A program made the translations under genes and the position numbers. A DNA stretch of 48,459 nt. Origin: CAZSAK01 sp964605155. GTDB taxonomy: Bacteria; Pseudomonadota; Gammaproteobacteria; SZUA-140. How positions within the stretch are numbered: position 1 is the stretch's first letter; each line of letters opens with the position of its first letter. The stretch spans positions 1-48,459 of the forward strand of contig CAZSAK010000020.1 of NCBI GenBank assembly GCA_964605155.1, in the 5' to 3' direction. The notes below the pieces were generated by a model. It was not told where the DNA came from. It searched no databases and was given only the letters and a program-made list of their open reading frames with translations. Below are positions 7,745 to 16,313 of this stretch, one piece after another.

Positions 7745-9892
7745 CTATAATGGGAAAGGCGGTGTTCCAGTAATAACTGGCTCAGTTATTAGGGGTTCAT
7801 CGCCTTGCCTGGTCGGGTTTATTATAAATGTCGCCATACTCTTTATGGCGACACCCAGCGTGCCGGGATCACTAGTGATATTGTCAATAGTAATCAGCTT
7901 GATGGTTAGATCATTTGTGGTGACGGCAACAATTCCGTAACCATGGGCATCGGTGTCGATGAATCTTAAATGGCTGTTGACCGAAGGATCCTTTGCGGCG
8001 TTAATAGCAGCCATATTATTGGATTGTGCGGCTGCAAGACCTGATGCTGTTCCGTTGAGTAGCGTATTGTTAAGGTTATTCACGAAAGGATTATCACCAA
8101 CAACGTCAGTTTGTCGTGAGTCATAGGTAATAAGGCTTCTTAACTGTTGTTCAAATGGTACAGGGTTTTCTCGCCGGGTGAATTTTTCAACCGCGGCAAA
8201 CATGGACACTGAACTGATTGCTGCTGAAACGAATTCCAGCATCGTAGATTGCTGGTCTGAATCATCATAATTATTCATAACGACACCGGCGAAATGGGCA
8301 TGCACATCTCCAGACAGGGAAATTACATTTCTGATGTCGTTCTGAATCAGATAGTTCATCAGTTCATTACGCTCATGGGCATAACCGTCCCAGGCATCGG
8401 TCGAGAGAACTACATCGGATATCCCGAGATCGAGTGCGCTGGTATTGACTAGCAAACGCAACAGTGGGACGGAATTCCCCCATAATTTCCATTGTGCATC
8501 GGTACGTCCAAGAGTGTCTTTCCACCACTGCTTTTGTTTTGAACCCAATATGCTTCCTGGAGGGCTTGAATATCTTGGATTTGTTACGATCCCGCCAGCG
8601 ACAATAAAAATGTCAGGATTGCCGTTATTCGCTGTATTTCCCGCATCGAGCTCATTCACAAGGTCGATTGGCATAACCATTCTGGGATGCAAGAATCCTG
8701 GCTGATTACCCGTGATATCTTCAGGTATCGCATGGTCACTTCGGTAGGAACGATTATCAGTTAAAATAAGTTCAATCAGTTGCCCATAACGAAAGCTGCG
8801 ATAAATGGTCATCGAATCGATAGCAGCCAAATTATCGCTGTTGCTGGCAAGATTTTGGTCATTGATGATGAGGTTCGATGATGAATCGACCGCAGTAAAG
8901 CTATATTCCTTACTATGCCGTAAATCCGCATCTACATCGTCCAGGTGGAGTAAATTGACGGGCATGTACTCAAACCAGGCCTGATTTGCCGCAATTTTAC
9001 GAGGTTGTGAAGGTTCGTTTGTAGAACTTCTAGTGCCACTATCAATATAATTAGCCTCGCTCTGCCAGCAATCATCAGAGAATTCATGATCATCCCAGAT
9101 ATGGATGAATGGCCACCGTGCCCGTGCTTCCTGCAAATCCGGATCTTTTAGGTATTCTTTATATAGATGTCGGTAATCTTCAACGGTATTGGCATAGGCA
9201 GTGCCGTCTGGCGTCGTAGCACCATCAGGAAACGAGCTGATTGCACGTAAATTACCATTCCTGTCCTGCAAACCATTGCGAATGGGATTTAATTGCGCAT
9301 CGATTGGGTCCTGTAATGAATCATTGAGTGTTTCATAAATAAAATCGCCGAGATGGAGTACGAATCGTATCTTCTTATTATCATCAACCAATAAATCATC
9401 ATTGATCATGCGGCGATAAGCGCTGTAAAAACCATGGCGCAGATTCTGGCAGTTGACAAAAGCAAAGTGAATGTCCTGTGCGTCTGTGTTGAGAGGCGCC
9501 GTTAGTGTGCGGCCTGTTCGTGAAACTACTCCGGTATTCGCAATAAAACGATAATAATAAAATGTATCAGCCTCCAAGGCCTGGACAATTACTCTGATTG
9601 TGAAATCGCTCTGCTCAGTAACAAGAAATTTCTGTTGCAACACCAGTGTCGTGAAATCCTCGTCAAGCGCCACCTCGGCAGTCACATTGGTGGATGATAT
9701 AGTCGAGTTCGATGGCGCTACACGTGTCCAGATTGCTATCGAAGATGGGCGCGGATCACCTGAGGCGATACCTTGTGGGAAAGTCAGGCTTGGGTTGGAA
9801 TTATTATTATAGTAACAAGCACTGATCAATCCTGGCACACTCGCGCCGGCCAGGAAGGTGCCGGAAAGTTTTATGAAGTCGCGACGCAACAT
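7745..9892 (-). CDS. phoD: PhoD-like alkaline phosphatase/phosphodiesterase with Tat lipoprotein-type signal
   Basis: A 715-residue exported metallophosphatase. The N-terminus MLRRDFIKLSGTFLAG is a twin-arginine signal. ISAC at about residue 26 is an acceptable lipobox, so the protein is probably exported folded and lipid-anchored. A PhoD N-terminal beta domain (FPQGIASGDP) is followed by the catalytic domain, with FVNCQN, LHLGDFIYE, WDDHEFSDD and LSGDVHAHF metal-ligand motifs. PhoD enzymes hydrolyse phosphodiesters and monoesters using Ca/Fe centres. At 715 residues it is longer than Bacillus PhoD, with insertions in the second half. The start is fixed by the RR motif. A strong hairpin with T-tract lies only about 20 bases upstream, so its own promoter is not obvious. 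A phosphate-starvation role is known for the family but not shown here. Confidence 0.85.
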   Translation of the reverse strand: MLRRDFIKLSGTFLAGASVPGLISACYYNNNSNPSLTFPQGIASGDPRPSSIAIWTRVAPSNSTISSTNVTAEVALDEDFTTLVLQQKFLVTEQSDFTIRVIVQALEADTFYYYRFIANTGVVSRTGRTLTAPLNTDAQDIHFAFVNCQNLRHGFYSAYRRMINDDLLVDDNKKIRFVLHLGDFIYETLNDSLQDPIDAQLNPIRNGLQDRNGNLRAISSFPDGATTPDGTAYANTVEDYRHLYKEYLKDPDLQEARARWPFIHIWDDHEFSDDCWQSEANYIDSGTRSSTNEPSQPRKIAANQAWFEYMPVNLLHLDDVDADLRHSKEYSFTAVDSSSNLIINDQNLASNSDNLAAIDSMTIYRSFRYGQLIELILTDNRSYRSDHAIPEDITGNQPGFLHPRMVMPIDLVNELDAGNTANNGNPDIFIVAGGIVTNPRYSSPPGSILGSKQKQWWKDTLGRTDAQWKLWGNSVPLLRLLVNTSALDLGISDVVLSTDAWDGYAHERNELMNYLIQNDIRNVISLSGDVHAHFAGVVMNNYDDSDQQSTMLEFVSAAISSVSMFAAVEKFTRRENPVPFEQQLRSLITYDSRQTDVVGDNPFVNNLNNTLLNGTASGLAAAQSNNMAAINAAKDPSVNSHLRFIDTDAHGYGIVAVTTNDLTIKLITIDNITSDPGTLGVAIKSMATFIINPTRQGDEPLITEPVITGTPPFPL

Positions 9893-9912
9893 TGCTTGTC
9901 AAATACACAAAT

Positions 9913-9942
9913 AAAAAAGGCGGAGGTTATCCGCCCTTTTTT
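9913..9942 (-). terminator. Rho-independent terminator (bidirectional shape)
   Basis: Perfect 6-bp GC-rich stem GGCGGA/TCCGCC with a GGTTA loop, flanked by A6 on the left and T6 on the right. It can therefore terminate in either direction. It follows the stop of the minus-strand lipoprotein gene and sits just before the PhoD start. Confidence 0.85.
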
Positions 9943-9957
9943 GATTCTTCTTGATGT

Positions 9958-11307
9958 CTATGAACAGTCAACAGGGACCAATGGGAATGTACCATCCAGA
10001 TTAATGGAAAAGCATGTTCCTGATAGGAATTCCTGTGTTCCTACGAAATCTCCAGTGCCATTTCCAGATACACTGCCGTTCTCTTGAACTTCGAAACCAC
10101 CCGCCGTCCTAAAACGTAGCTCGGTACCCTCATCGATATCGATAGCCAGAGTAGATTGACTGTTCGGAGTATCGCTGAATATCTCAAAAGGATCATCGAT
10201 ATCCAAGGCCATAGCGAACATCTGGTCAAAGGTGACCAAGGTGCCAGCGCCATTTATATTAAAGGCAAACGTAGCGAGCTCTAGATTAAAATCGATTGGG
10301 TCTATACCTGGAGAATCATCGACAACATCAATTACCAATGGAAGATTGCCGATGCCAACATTTGACAAATTCAACCCTTCACCATTGTCTCCGAGCTCTG
10401 CCAGTGATGTAAGACCATCGAAATGCACTTCGGTTTGTCGGTCTGTGCCAAGGCCATCCGTCAACGGTAACATCAGATCGAGTTGGGCGAGTGCTAGCTC
10501 AAGTGATGCTGAATTAACAGGAGCATCCGCGGTCAGTTCAAAAAGCTTTGGCGTGCTTGCAATATTGATGTCAATATTTTCTGAATCATCTACGACCTTA
10601 ATATCCTGTTCTATGGACAGTGTCATACCTACATGATCAGGGCCTTGTCCGGTCAAGGTACTGCGGATGGTGCCTTGTAAAGTATTCGGAAGTCCCGCGC
10701 CCTGTCCGAAGCCCTCGATGATGGATGCCCACTGGGATAAGTCATACTCTGCATATGTAGAATCCGGACCATAGCCGATCGTTATCATTTTGAAAGCATC
10801 GTAATTGATATCTAACGTCCCTTGCTCATTATCTGTAATCGTTTGCAATACGGTGATGCGACTGTATAAATCCTCGCAGTCACTAATGACGCCGGGATCA
10901 ATTTGATTAACTTGGTCTTCTAGGCCTGCTAATAATGTGCTGGCACCTGAGCAGATAGCGACCTCATCAGGGTCATAAGTAATCGTTGAGCCATTACGGG
11001 TGCCATTACTTAGAAGTGTTTCTGCGGCAGCTTGAATATCTGCACTCAGGGCAGCGGTTGGATCAAAACCTTGATCTATAGGAATTCCTCTGGATTGCAA
11101 CAAAGTCTGAAAGAATGGAGAGTTCGTGGCCAGATCAGCCAATCCAGAGATGGCATCAATACTGCGGTCCACGGTTTTGGTTATGGCAGCTGATTTAGCA
11201 GTAGTATCACTAACATTGGCAGGATCAGATGAACCGCTGCCACCACCACCACATGCTGTGAGTGTCGAGAATACTAAAATCAGGATAGTCCCAAATGAAA
11301 ATTTCAT
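9958..11307 (-). CDS. Secreted lipoprotein of unknown function with poly-Gly linker
   Basis: About 449 residues. The signal peptide MKFSFGTILILVFSTLTAC ends in a good lipobox (LTAC) followed by GGGGSGSS, the typical flexible linker of outer-membrane lipoproteins. The body is acidic and rich in Asp, Asn, Ser and Thr, with recurring beta-strand-like stretches (for example LSNVGIGNLPLVIDVVDDS). That suggests a repetitive beta structure at the cell surface. I choose the ATG at 11307 because the signal begins there; an in-frame ATG at 11316 is possible and the run to 11409 is not needed. Two cysteines near the C-terminus may pair. A terminator follows. No recognised domain; function unknown. Confidence 0.7.
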   Translation of the reverse strand: MKFSFGTILILVFSTLTACGGGGSGSSDPANVSDTTAKSAAITKTVDRSIDAISGLADLATNSPFFQTLLQSRGIPIDQGFDPTAALSADIQAAAETLLSNGTRNGSTITYDPDEVAICSGASTLLAGLEDQVNQIDPGVISDCEDLYSRITVLQTITDNEQGTLDINYDAFKMITIGYGPDSTYAEYDLSQWASIIEGFGQGAGLPNTLQGTIRSTLTGQGPDHVGMTLSIEQDIKVVDDSENIDINIASTPKLFELTADAPVNSASLELALAQLDLMLPLTDGLGTDRQTEVHFDGLTSLAELGDNGEGLNLSNVGIGNLPLVIDVVDDSPGIDPIDFNLELATFAFNINGAGTLVTFDQMFAMALDIDDPFEIFSDTPNSQSTLAIDIDEGTELRFRTAGGFEVQENGSVSGNGTGDFVGTQEFLSGTCFSINLDGTFPLVPVDCS

Positions 11308-11674
11308 AATCTGCATCCCCACACCCCCCGATATTATATTTTTTCTGTGCAGATAGAAGGTTCTCTTAACAGGTATGCAACTCGTTACAACCGTAAATAA
11401 CAATTGCATTACTGATTTATTTCGTACGAACCCATATCTGTATTTATTCGGATTGGATAAAATTAAATTAAGAGATCTATTTTTAATTATTTATTGCATA
11501 CGGAGAGTGATACTCCTACGTATAATACTAGCACATGAATGGATTCATGTAATTATTGCCTGTACCTAATGACAGAGGTAGTTGATTACTCAGTATTTAT
11601 ACCAATTACGAAAATATTAATAACTTAGGGTCATGACTGGAACAGGAGGTCCATTAACATGGTAACCTACTGTT
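11308..11674. other. AT-rich intergenic region between lipoprotein gene and IS1595 remnant
   Basis: No convincing gene. It should carry the lipoprotein promoter on the minus strand. A 7-bp inverted repeat (ACATGAA/TTCATGT, 11533-11550) and a small GGAG/CTCC inverted repeat just before it are the only structure I see. Confidence 0.4.
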
Positions 11675-12012
11675 ATGATAAAGAAAAACAGGTATACAAC
11701 CCGTTCTAAAATTACAGAGGCCAATTTTCGACAAATTGTACATTTTTTTGCGGTGGATTTGGATGTCTCCCAAATGGCCCGACTTAGCAAGATACATCGT
11801 AATTCGATCAATCGTTACTTGAGTGCAATCCGTGAGCGTGCGGCTGATTTCTGTAATGCGCTATCGCCGATATCCGGTGATACTGAAGTTGATGAATTGT
11901 TCTTTGGTGCGCGTCGCGTACGTGGAAAAAGGGGCGCAGCGCCCCGGGTAAAACCATTGTGTTTGGCATCTTTAAACGTAACGACAAAGCCTATACCGAC
12001 ATAAATCTATAG
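11675..12012 (+). pseudogene. IS1595-family (ISXO2-like) transposase, truncated and frameshifted
   Basis: The frame begins like ISXO2-type transposases (TTRSKITEANFRQIVHFF, then IHRNSINRYLSAIRER) and reaches the catalytic-domain opening TEVDELFFGARRVRGKRG. Around 11935-11955 the frame shifts. The continuing text GKTIVFGIFKRNDKAYTDI is read in another frame and ends at a stop at 12012. The remaining roughly 100 residues of the DDE-type domain are absent. Dead remnant. The element's right end is lost where the RND gene begins. Confidence 0.8.
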
Positions 12013-12034
12013 CCACATCTTTATTGACCCACTC

Positions 12035-14563
12035 ATGTTTTTTATCGATAAATTACTGAGTAATATTGCGAGATCCCTTTGCCAATTTCGCGTGCATTGG
12101 TCACTTGGTTTCCTGGCTATAGGACTCCTGGCCGTTCTTTCTGTTTTTCAAATTCACCTCGATCTGGATTTCAAGGATTTTCTTCCCAGCCAACACCTGT
12201 CGATTGATGAAAAGGGTGTAGAACAATTAAACAAAGAAGTGGTTAATACATTCGGAGGAAAGGCTACCACTGTGATTGTAATTCGGGGAGATAAAAAAAT
12301 CGATGTCAATTCCATCTCCCCCCTGATAAACACGCTGTCGATGAAATTGGAAGGACTTGATTCAGTTCAAAAGGTCACCTATCGTTTGGATTCCCGACTG
12401 AATACATTTATCAAGTCAGTGCTCCAAAAGAAATTTCTTCTTTACCTCAGCTCCGGGGATTTGAGCCGGTTTTCCGAAAGGATCAGTCGTTCAGGGATGG
12501 AATCACGCATATTGGAAAATGGCCAAGGGGGAATATGGCAGAGATTCCTATTGAATAGGGATCCTTTGAATGTCTCTAATATTGCGCGGCCATATTTCTA
12601 CGACCTGTTGGCAGGATTCCGCATTAAATTTATCGACGGCTATTTTGTATCTCGAGACCAGCGGGCCTTTTTTATTTTGATCGAACCCAAAAACTTCTTC
12701 CAGAGCACCAACGAAGTCAGGGTATTCACAGGAGAAATTGATCGTATCCTCAACGAAATTAAAACAGCCCCGCTGTTTGAATCGCTGTTCAATGAAATCT
12801 CCCTGACACCTGTCGGCAGCCCCTATATCTCTAACTCCGCTTTTGACACAACATTGCGGGATTCCAAACAGGCCCTCCTTACCTCAGCTATTTCAATATT
12901 TTTATTCCTTACACTTTTGTATAAACGGGTTGCGGCAGCAGTCATACTGTCACTACCGGTTCTATTCGGTTTGTTAATCACTATGGCATTGGGCGTCTGG
13001 TTTTTTCCATCCATCAATCTTTTTTCATTTCTCTTTTCCGCCGTACTTGCCGGACTCGGATTCACCTTCGCCATCCATATTGGAACCCATTACTGGATGC
13101 ATTCAAAAGATAATCACACACGGGAAGAAACCCTTGCCCTATCCATGATTCGCCCCGGAAAAGGAATCCTTTTCGGGGCTTTGACAACGGCGGCGGCATT
13201 TTCCTCGCTGTTTTTCAGTCAATACAGCGGTATTTCACAGGTAGGTATTTTAACAGCCGTGGGTATTCTTGTGATGATGGTTAGCTCGTTCACGCTATTT
13301 CCTTTTTTCATTTCAATGACAAAGCCATCCTTCGCCCCCATTAACGGAATGAACCGATGGACAAATGGATTCGTCTTTTTGAGTGAAACTTATCCAAAAA
13401 CCGGCCTAGTATTTTGGATCGTCATGGTGTCGATCGCAACAGTTGGGGTTACACGTGTTAAATATGAAGACCACCCATGGAATGTGGCCGTGCGGGGAAA
13501 CGAAAATGCAGAAGCCTTGCTGGAATTAAACCGGGAGATTAAGATGAGCTTTGCCCCAATATTGATTGTGAGTCGTGCCCATACCGAAGAAGAAGCGATC
13601 GAGAAAGACCGTCAGGTCACAAGAGTTCTCTCCAAGATCCGAAGAAAGGGAGGTATCGCATTTTATCAATCGATCACCAGTCTCTTTCCGGAGGAGGAAC
13701 AGCAACGGGAAAATATGGCCTTCATTCAGAATAATCCTGAACTTTTTTCCCCGGAACGTTTTAGGCGGGATTTTCATAAAATACTGATGAAATCAAACAG
13801 GAATTTGGTCCGCCTATACGAGACCTATACCAACCGGATTGCAGGAACACTTTCATCGCCTGGGACTGATATCATTCACCTGGATGATCTAAAGAGCTCC
13901 GGACTCGACAAGGAAGTTGCTCGCTTTGTGGGTCAAATCGGTGAGTATCATGTCGCGGTCACCTATGTTTACTTAAAAAAGTTTCCATGGATTAAGGGAG
14001 TCGTGCCGGCATTCAAAGAGGCCTTCGATGCGGGCGGCGGTGGAAAGATCGAGGGGATCTCCCTTGCTGGTAATGGGTTGCAGTCGGTTAGCCATGCCCA
14101 TCTGCTTAAACGCGAAGTGATACAGATCGGCTCCATTGCGCTGGCGTGGATATCCATACTTATATTATTGGCATTCAGGCGCCCCTCATCAGTTGTTATG
14201 ACATTGCTTCCATTGCTGGCATCAGTATGGATAACGCTAGGCATCACGGGTTTTCTTGGGATTGAAATCAATTTTCTGACACTTTCGATTATGCCAATAT
14301 TATTGGGAATTGGTATTGATGATGGAATTCATGTGATGGAACGTTACCGAAGAGAAGGCTCAATCCACCTCGTTCTAAAAGAAACGGGAGCCGGTTTAAC
14401 CGCCACAACCCTCACGACCGCCTTTGCATTTTTAAGTTTCTGCATTGCGGGAAACGATGCAGTACGTGATTTCGGGTTGGTAGCTGCTGTAGGCATCATA
14501 CTCTGCCTCCTCGCCTCCCTTCATCTCTTGCCTTGTCTATTGGTTAATTTGAAAGGGGAATGA
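12035..14563 (+). CDS. RND-superfamily (MMPL/HpnN-like) lipid or hydrophobe exporter
   Basis: An 842-residue inner-membrane transporter with the duplicated RND plan: TM1 (about residues 23-42), a large periplasmic loop, five clustered TMs (about 280-430), then a second TM, loop and five-TM repeat. Diagnostic motifs are GLGFTFAIHIGTHYW in the first half and GIGIDDGIHVMERYRREG in the second, the usual MMPL/SSD positions. Family members (MmpL, HpnN) move lipids and other hydrophobic compounds across or out of the inner membrane by proton motive force. No clear ribosome binding site precedes the ATG, which lies 23 bases after an IS1595 remnant, so the native 5' region may be lost. A start-like sequence of a further gene follows at once. 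Confidence 0.85.
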   Translation: MFFIDKLLSNIARSLCQFRVHWSLGFLAIGLLAVLSVFQIHLDLDFKDFLPSQHLSIDEKGVEQLNKEVVNTFGGKATTVIVIRGDKKIDVNSISPLINTLSMKLEGLDSVQKVTYRLDSRLNTFIKSVLQKKFLLYLSSGDLSRFSERISRSGMESRILENGQGGIWQRFLLNRDPLNVSNIARPYFYDLLAGFRIKFIDGYFVSRDQRAFFILIEPKNFFQSTNEVRVFTGEIDRILNEIKTAPLFESLFNEISLTPVGSPYISNSAFDTTLRDSKQALLTSAISIFLFLTLLYKRVAAAVILSLPVLFGLLITMALGVWFFPSINLFSFLFSAVLAGLGFTFAIHIGTHYWMHSKDNHTREETLALSMIRPGKGILFGALTTAAAFSSLFFSQYSGISQVGILTAVGILVMMVSSFTLFPFFISMTKPSFAPINGMNRWTNGFVFLSETYPKTGLVFWIVMVSIATVGVTRVKYEDHPWNVAVRGNENAEALLELNREIKMSFAPILIVSRAHTEEEAIEKDRQVTRVLSKIRRKGGIAFYQSITSLFPEEEQQRENMAFIQNNPELFSPERFRRDFHKILMKSNRNLVRLYETYTNRIAGTLSSPGTDIIHLDDLKSSGLDKEVARFVGQIGEYHVAVTYVYLKKFPWIKGVVPAFKEAFDAGGGGKIEGISLAGNGLQSVSHAHLLKREVIQIGSIALAWISILILLAFRRPSSVVMTLLPLLASVWITLGITGFLGIEINFLTLSIMPILLGIGIDDGIHVMERYRREGSIHLVLKETGAGLTATTLTTAFAFLSFCIAGNDAVRDFGLVAAVGIILCLLASLHLLPCLLVNLKGE

Positions 14564-14599
14564 ATGACAAGAGTAACATTGGTCATGTTTATTGCATGA
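14564..14599 (+). pseudogene. Possible 5' stub of a lost partner gene after the RND exporter
   Basis: Directly after the RND stop there is AAAGGGG, then an ATG and eleven codons that look like the first part of a signal peptide (MTRVTLVMFIA) before a stop. Genes for RND exporters of this type are often followed by an outer-membrane lipoprotein-sorting gene, so this may be its remnant. Short and therefore uncertain. Confidence 0.25.
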
Positions 14600-14914
14600 C
14601 TGCGGGAACAACTCAGGTACAAACGAGTAGTAATCAGGTGGCCTATTACCGCTGGCCCACTTTCCATTCCTTATGGCATGCCGTGATAACCCATCAGACC
14701 TAGAGGATCGGTGTAAATCAAAGGATTCCCCCCGAGGCTTTAGAATGATCTACCTTACCTCTAACAATACACTTGATGTCAGTGGTTGTGGCACGTTAAC
14801 AGGTTATAGTTTTTATAGGCCATCACACCTTCTGTGCTGATGTCCTATCCCCCTGAACTTGATCCAGGGAGCGTGAGAAAATCTCATCGGGGATTTAGTA
14901 GAGGAGGAATGACC

Positions 14915-15000
14915 ATGCGCAAGCGATTCAAGGAGACAAAGATCGTCAATCTGTTGGGGCGATCGAGGTAAAGGTGGCAGCCATGGATACTGGTACTGAG
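14915..15000 (+). mobile_element. IS3-family OrfA N-terminal remnant
   Basis: An ATG with a strong GAGGAGGAA site opens a frame reading MRKRFKETKIVNLL, the standard start of IS3-family OrfA (helix-turn-helix protein). It stops after 18 codons. The expected continuation (AIEVKVAAM) is found in another frame, indicating a frameshift, and then homology fades. Non-functional scar. Confidence 0.65.
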
Positions 15001-15049
15001 ATTGAATTTATTTCTGTTCTCTGAAATATTGTTCCCTGATAACCATGAT

Positions 15050-15079
15050 AAATTCCCTGTATCGATAATTAGGGAATTT
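15050..15079. repeat. 9-bp inverted repeat AAATTCCCT/AGGGAATTT
   Basis: Perfect arms separated by 12 bases in gene-poor DNA, able to form a hairpin. No adjacent T-tract, so it is not an evident terminator. Confidence 0.5.
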
Positions 15080-15150
15080 GGGTAAATATCTAATATATTC
15101 TGGCGGTTATAATCGGCCGAAGTCTGAGGATTTGCACTTAACACGTTAAT

Positions 15151-15190
15151 TCACTGTTATAATCCCTGTTTGCAGAGAAAATAACAGTGA
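15151..15190. repeat. 10-bp inverted repeat TCACTGTTAT/ATAACAGTGA
   Basis: Perfect arms with a 20-base spacer. The spacing of one arm start to the other is 30 bases, about three helical turns, as could suit an operator or the end of a small mobile element. No gene starts immediately beside it. Confidence 0.55.
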
Positions 15191-15706
15191 GATAGGTTTA
15201 GGCAAGACTCACACCACCGCCATACAGTCTGGTCTCCGTAACCAATCACTTCATTGGCGTTCATAAATCCCATTTAAAACAGTAAGATAATTTCCTTGAA
15301 TGGGGTATCTCATGCTGAATGTACGGTCCGTATAGACCTGTTCATATTAGATATAGCAATAGTCTCTGATGTGATTTCCGGGTTCGCTTACGTATACAAG
15401 TACTAGCCGTAATACATCAATTAAATCGTAGATTGGCTGGGTAGCGTTTAAAGCGCCGGCAACTTGATGGTTTAGAAATACGGCAATTTCATAAATATCT
15501 CCGATACCATCCCTTTATTGCCATTCCAGTGCTTGAAATTCCTCGGTCAGTTGACACAGGAACGGGGTCAAAAAAGCTTGCAATGATGCAGTTAAAAGTA
15601 GAAGTGAGTCACAGATCCGGGTGTGATTTCTCGTTACCTTAGGCATCCTTAATTTAGCACTGTAACTTTGATATAAGAAATTTTTAACGAAAGGAAAACA
15701 AGACAT

Positions 15707-15919
15707 ATGAATACAACGAACAAACCTATGTATCATCAGCACGTGACCATAAACGAACGAACAGTTCGCGTTATCATAGGCTTCGGCATGCTGCTCACAG
15801 TTATCCTGGGAGCAATCGCATCACCTGTTTATATTTTCATGACTTCAATGATTGCCGTTTACCTGGTCATAACAGCCATCATCGGTACTGTCCCGGTTTA
15901 CACTACCCAAACTCGTTAA
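15707..15919 (+). CDS. DUF2892 (YgaP-type) small inner-membrane protein
   Basis: A 70-residue protein with N-terminal VTINERTVRVIIG, two hydrophobic segments (about 24-40 and 44-63) and the end GTVPVYT, where the family usually has GxCPxY. This pattern is the DUF2892/YgaP-like membrane domain, often fused or adjacent to rhodaneses. Here it stands alone and the usual cysteine is replaced by valine. AAAGGAAA lies about 10 bases before the ATG. Molecular role unknown. Confidence 0.75.
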   Translation: MNTTNKPMYHQHVTINERTVRVIIGFGMLLTVILGAIASPVYIFMTSMIAVYLVITAIIGTVPVYTTQTR

Positions 15920-16131
15920 CAAAAGCATAAGAGAATTTGGTTGGGGAAAGACGGTAGTATCCTACTGCCATATATTTCCACATCTATCCATGTTCTCGCG
16001 GAGTCGCGGATCTAAAAAAGAACATCTGGGCGCTCGCAGCGGCGGATCAATCCCGGCCCATCTTTTTTGTTAAAAATAAGGGATCTGGGTTTCGAATTTA
16101 TATAACAACCCAAATATCCTCGAGATCATTG

Positions 16132-16137
16132 TATAAT
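16132..16137 (+). promoter_or_regulatory. Consensus -10 box of the 4.5S RNA promoter
   Basis: A perfect TATAAT ends 6 bases before the predicted 5' end of the 4.5S RNA. No good -35 match is seen at the normal spacing. Confidence 0.65.
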
Positions 16138-16143
16138 GGATCC

Positions 16144-16255
16144 GGTGGCTTGTACCGGTCCTCTCGCAACGGCAAATTGTGAACCCCGTCAGGCCCGGAA
16201 GGGAGCAGCGGCAGCAATGGACTCGTGTGCCGGGATGTGGTGGGTACGAGCCGCC
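16144..16255 (+). ncRNA. ffs: 4.5S RNA (bacterial signal recognition particle RNA)
   Basis: About 112 nt. The conserved apical region reads GTCAGGCCCGGAAGGGAGCA, including the GGAA tetraloop and the asymmetric internal loop that binds Ffh. The ends GGTGGCTTGTACC and GGTACGAGCCGCC pair with two G-U wobbles to give the long closing stem. CTCTCGCAACG and GTGCCGGGATG are also as in other gammaproteobacterial 4.5S RNAs. It lies just upstream of dnaX, as in related genomes. Role: co-translational targeting of inner-membrane proteins with Ffh and FtsY. Confidence 0.95.
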
Positions 16256-16313
16256 CTCATTTTCAGTGATATATGCAGAAACAGATTCCGGAAGTTCAGA
16301 ATAAGGTTGGTTA

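Larger units (their letters stand above)
14600..15706. other. Gene-poor 1.1 kb stretch with IS scars and inverted repeats
   Basis: No intact gene is supported. The stretch contains an IS3 OrfA stub (14915-15000) and two perfect inverted repeats (15050-15079 and 15151-15190). The rest has many stops in all frames and reads like decayed mobile DNA. Confidence 0.5.

Noticed and set aside
7149..7940. 263-codon plus-strand ORF opposite the NTP transferase and phoD end
   Set aside because: It spans two real genes antisense and has no family features.
15515..15742. 75-codon minus-strand ORF upstream of the DUF2892 gene
   Set aside because: Cysteine- and leucine-rich text without family features, overlapping the start and ribosome binding site of a better gene.
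15990..16075. Possible terminator after the DUF2892 gene
   Set aside because: The CATCTGGGC and GCCCATCTTTTTT arms pair over only about 5 bases across a long loop; too weak to call.
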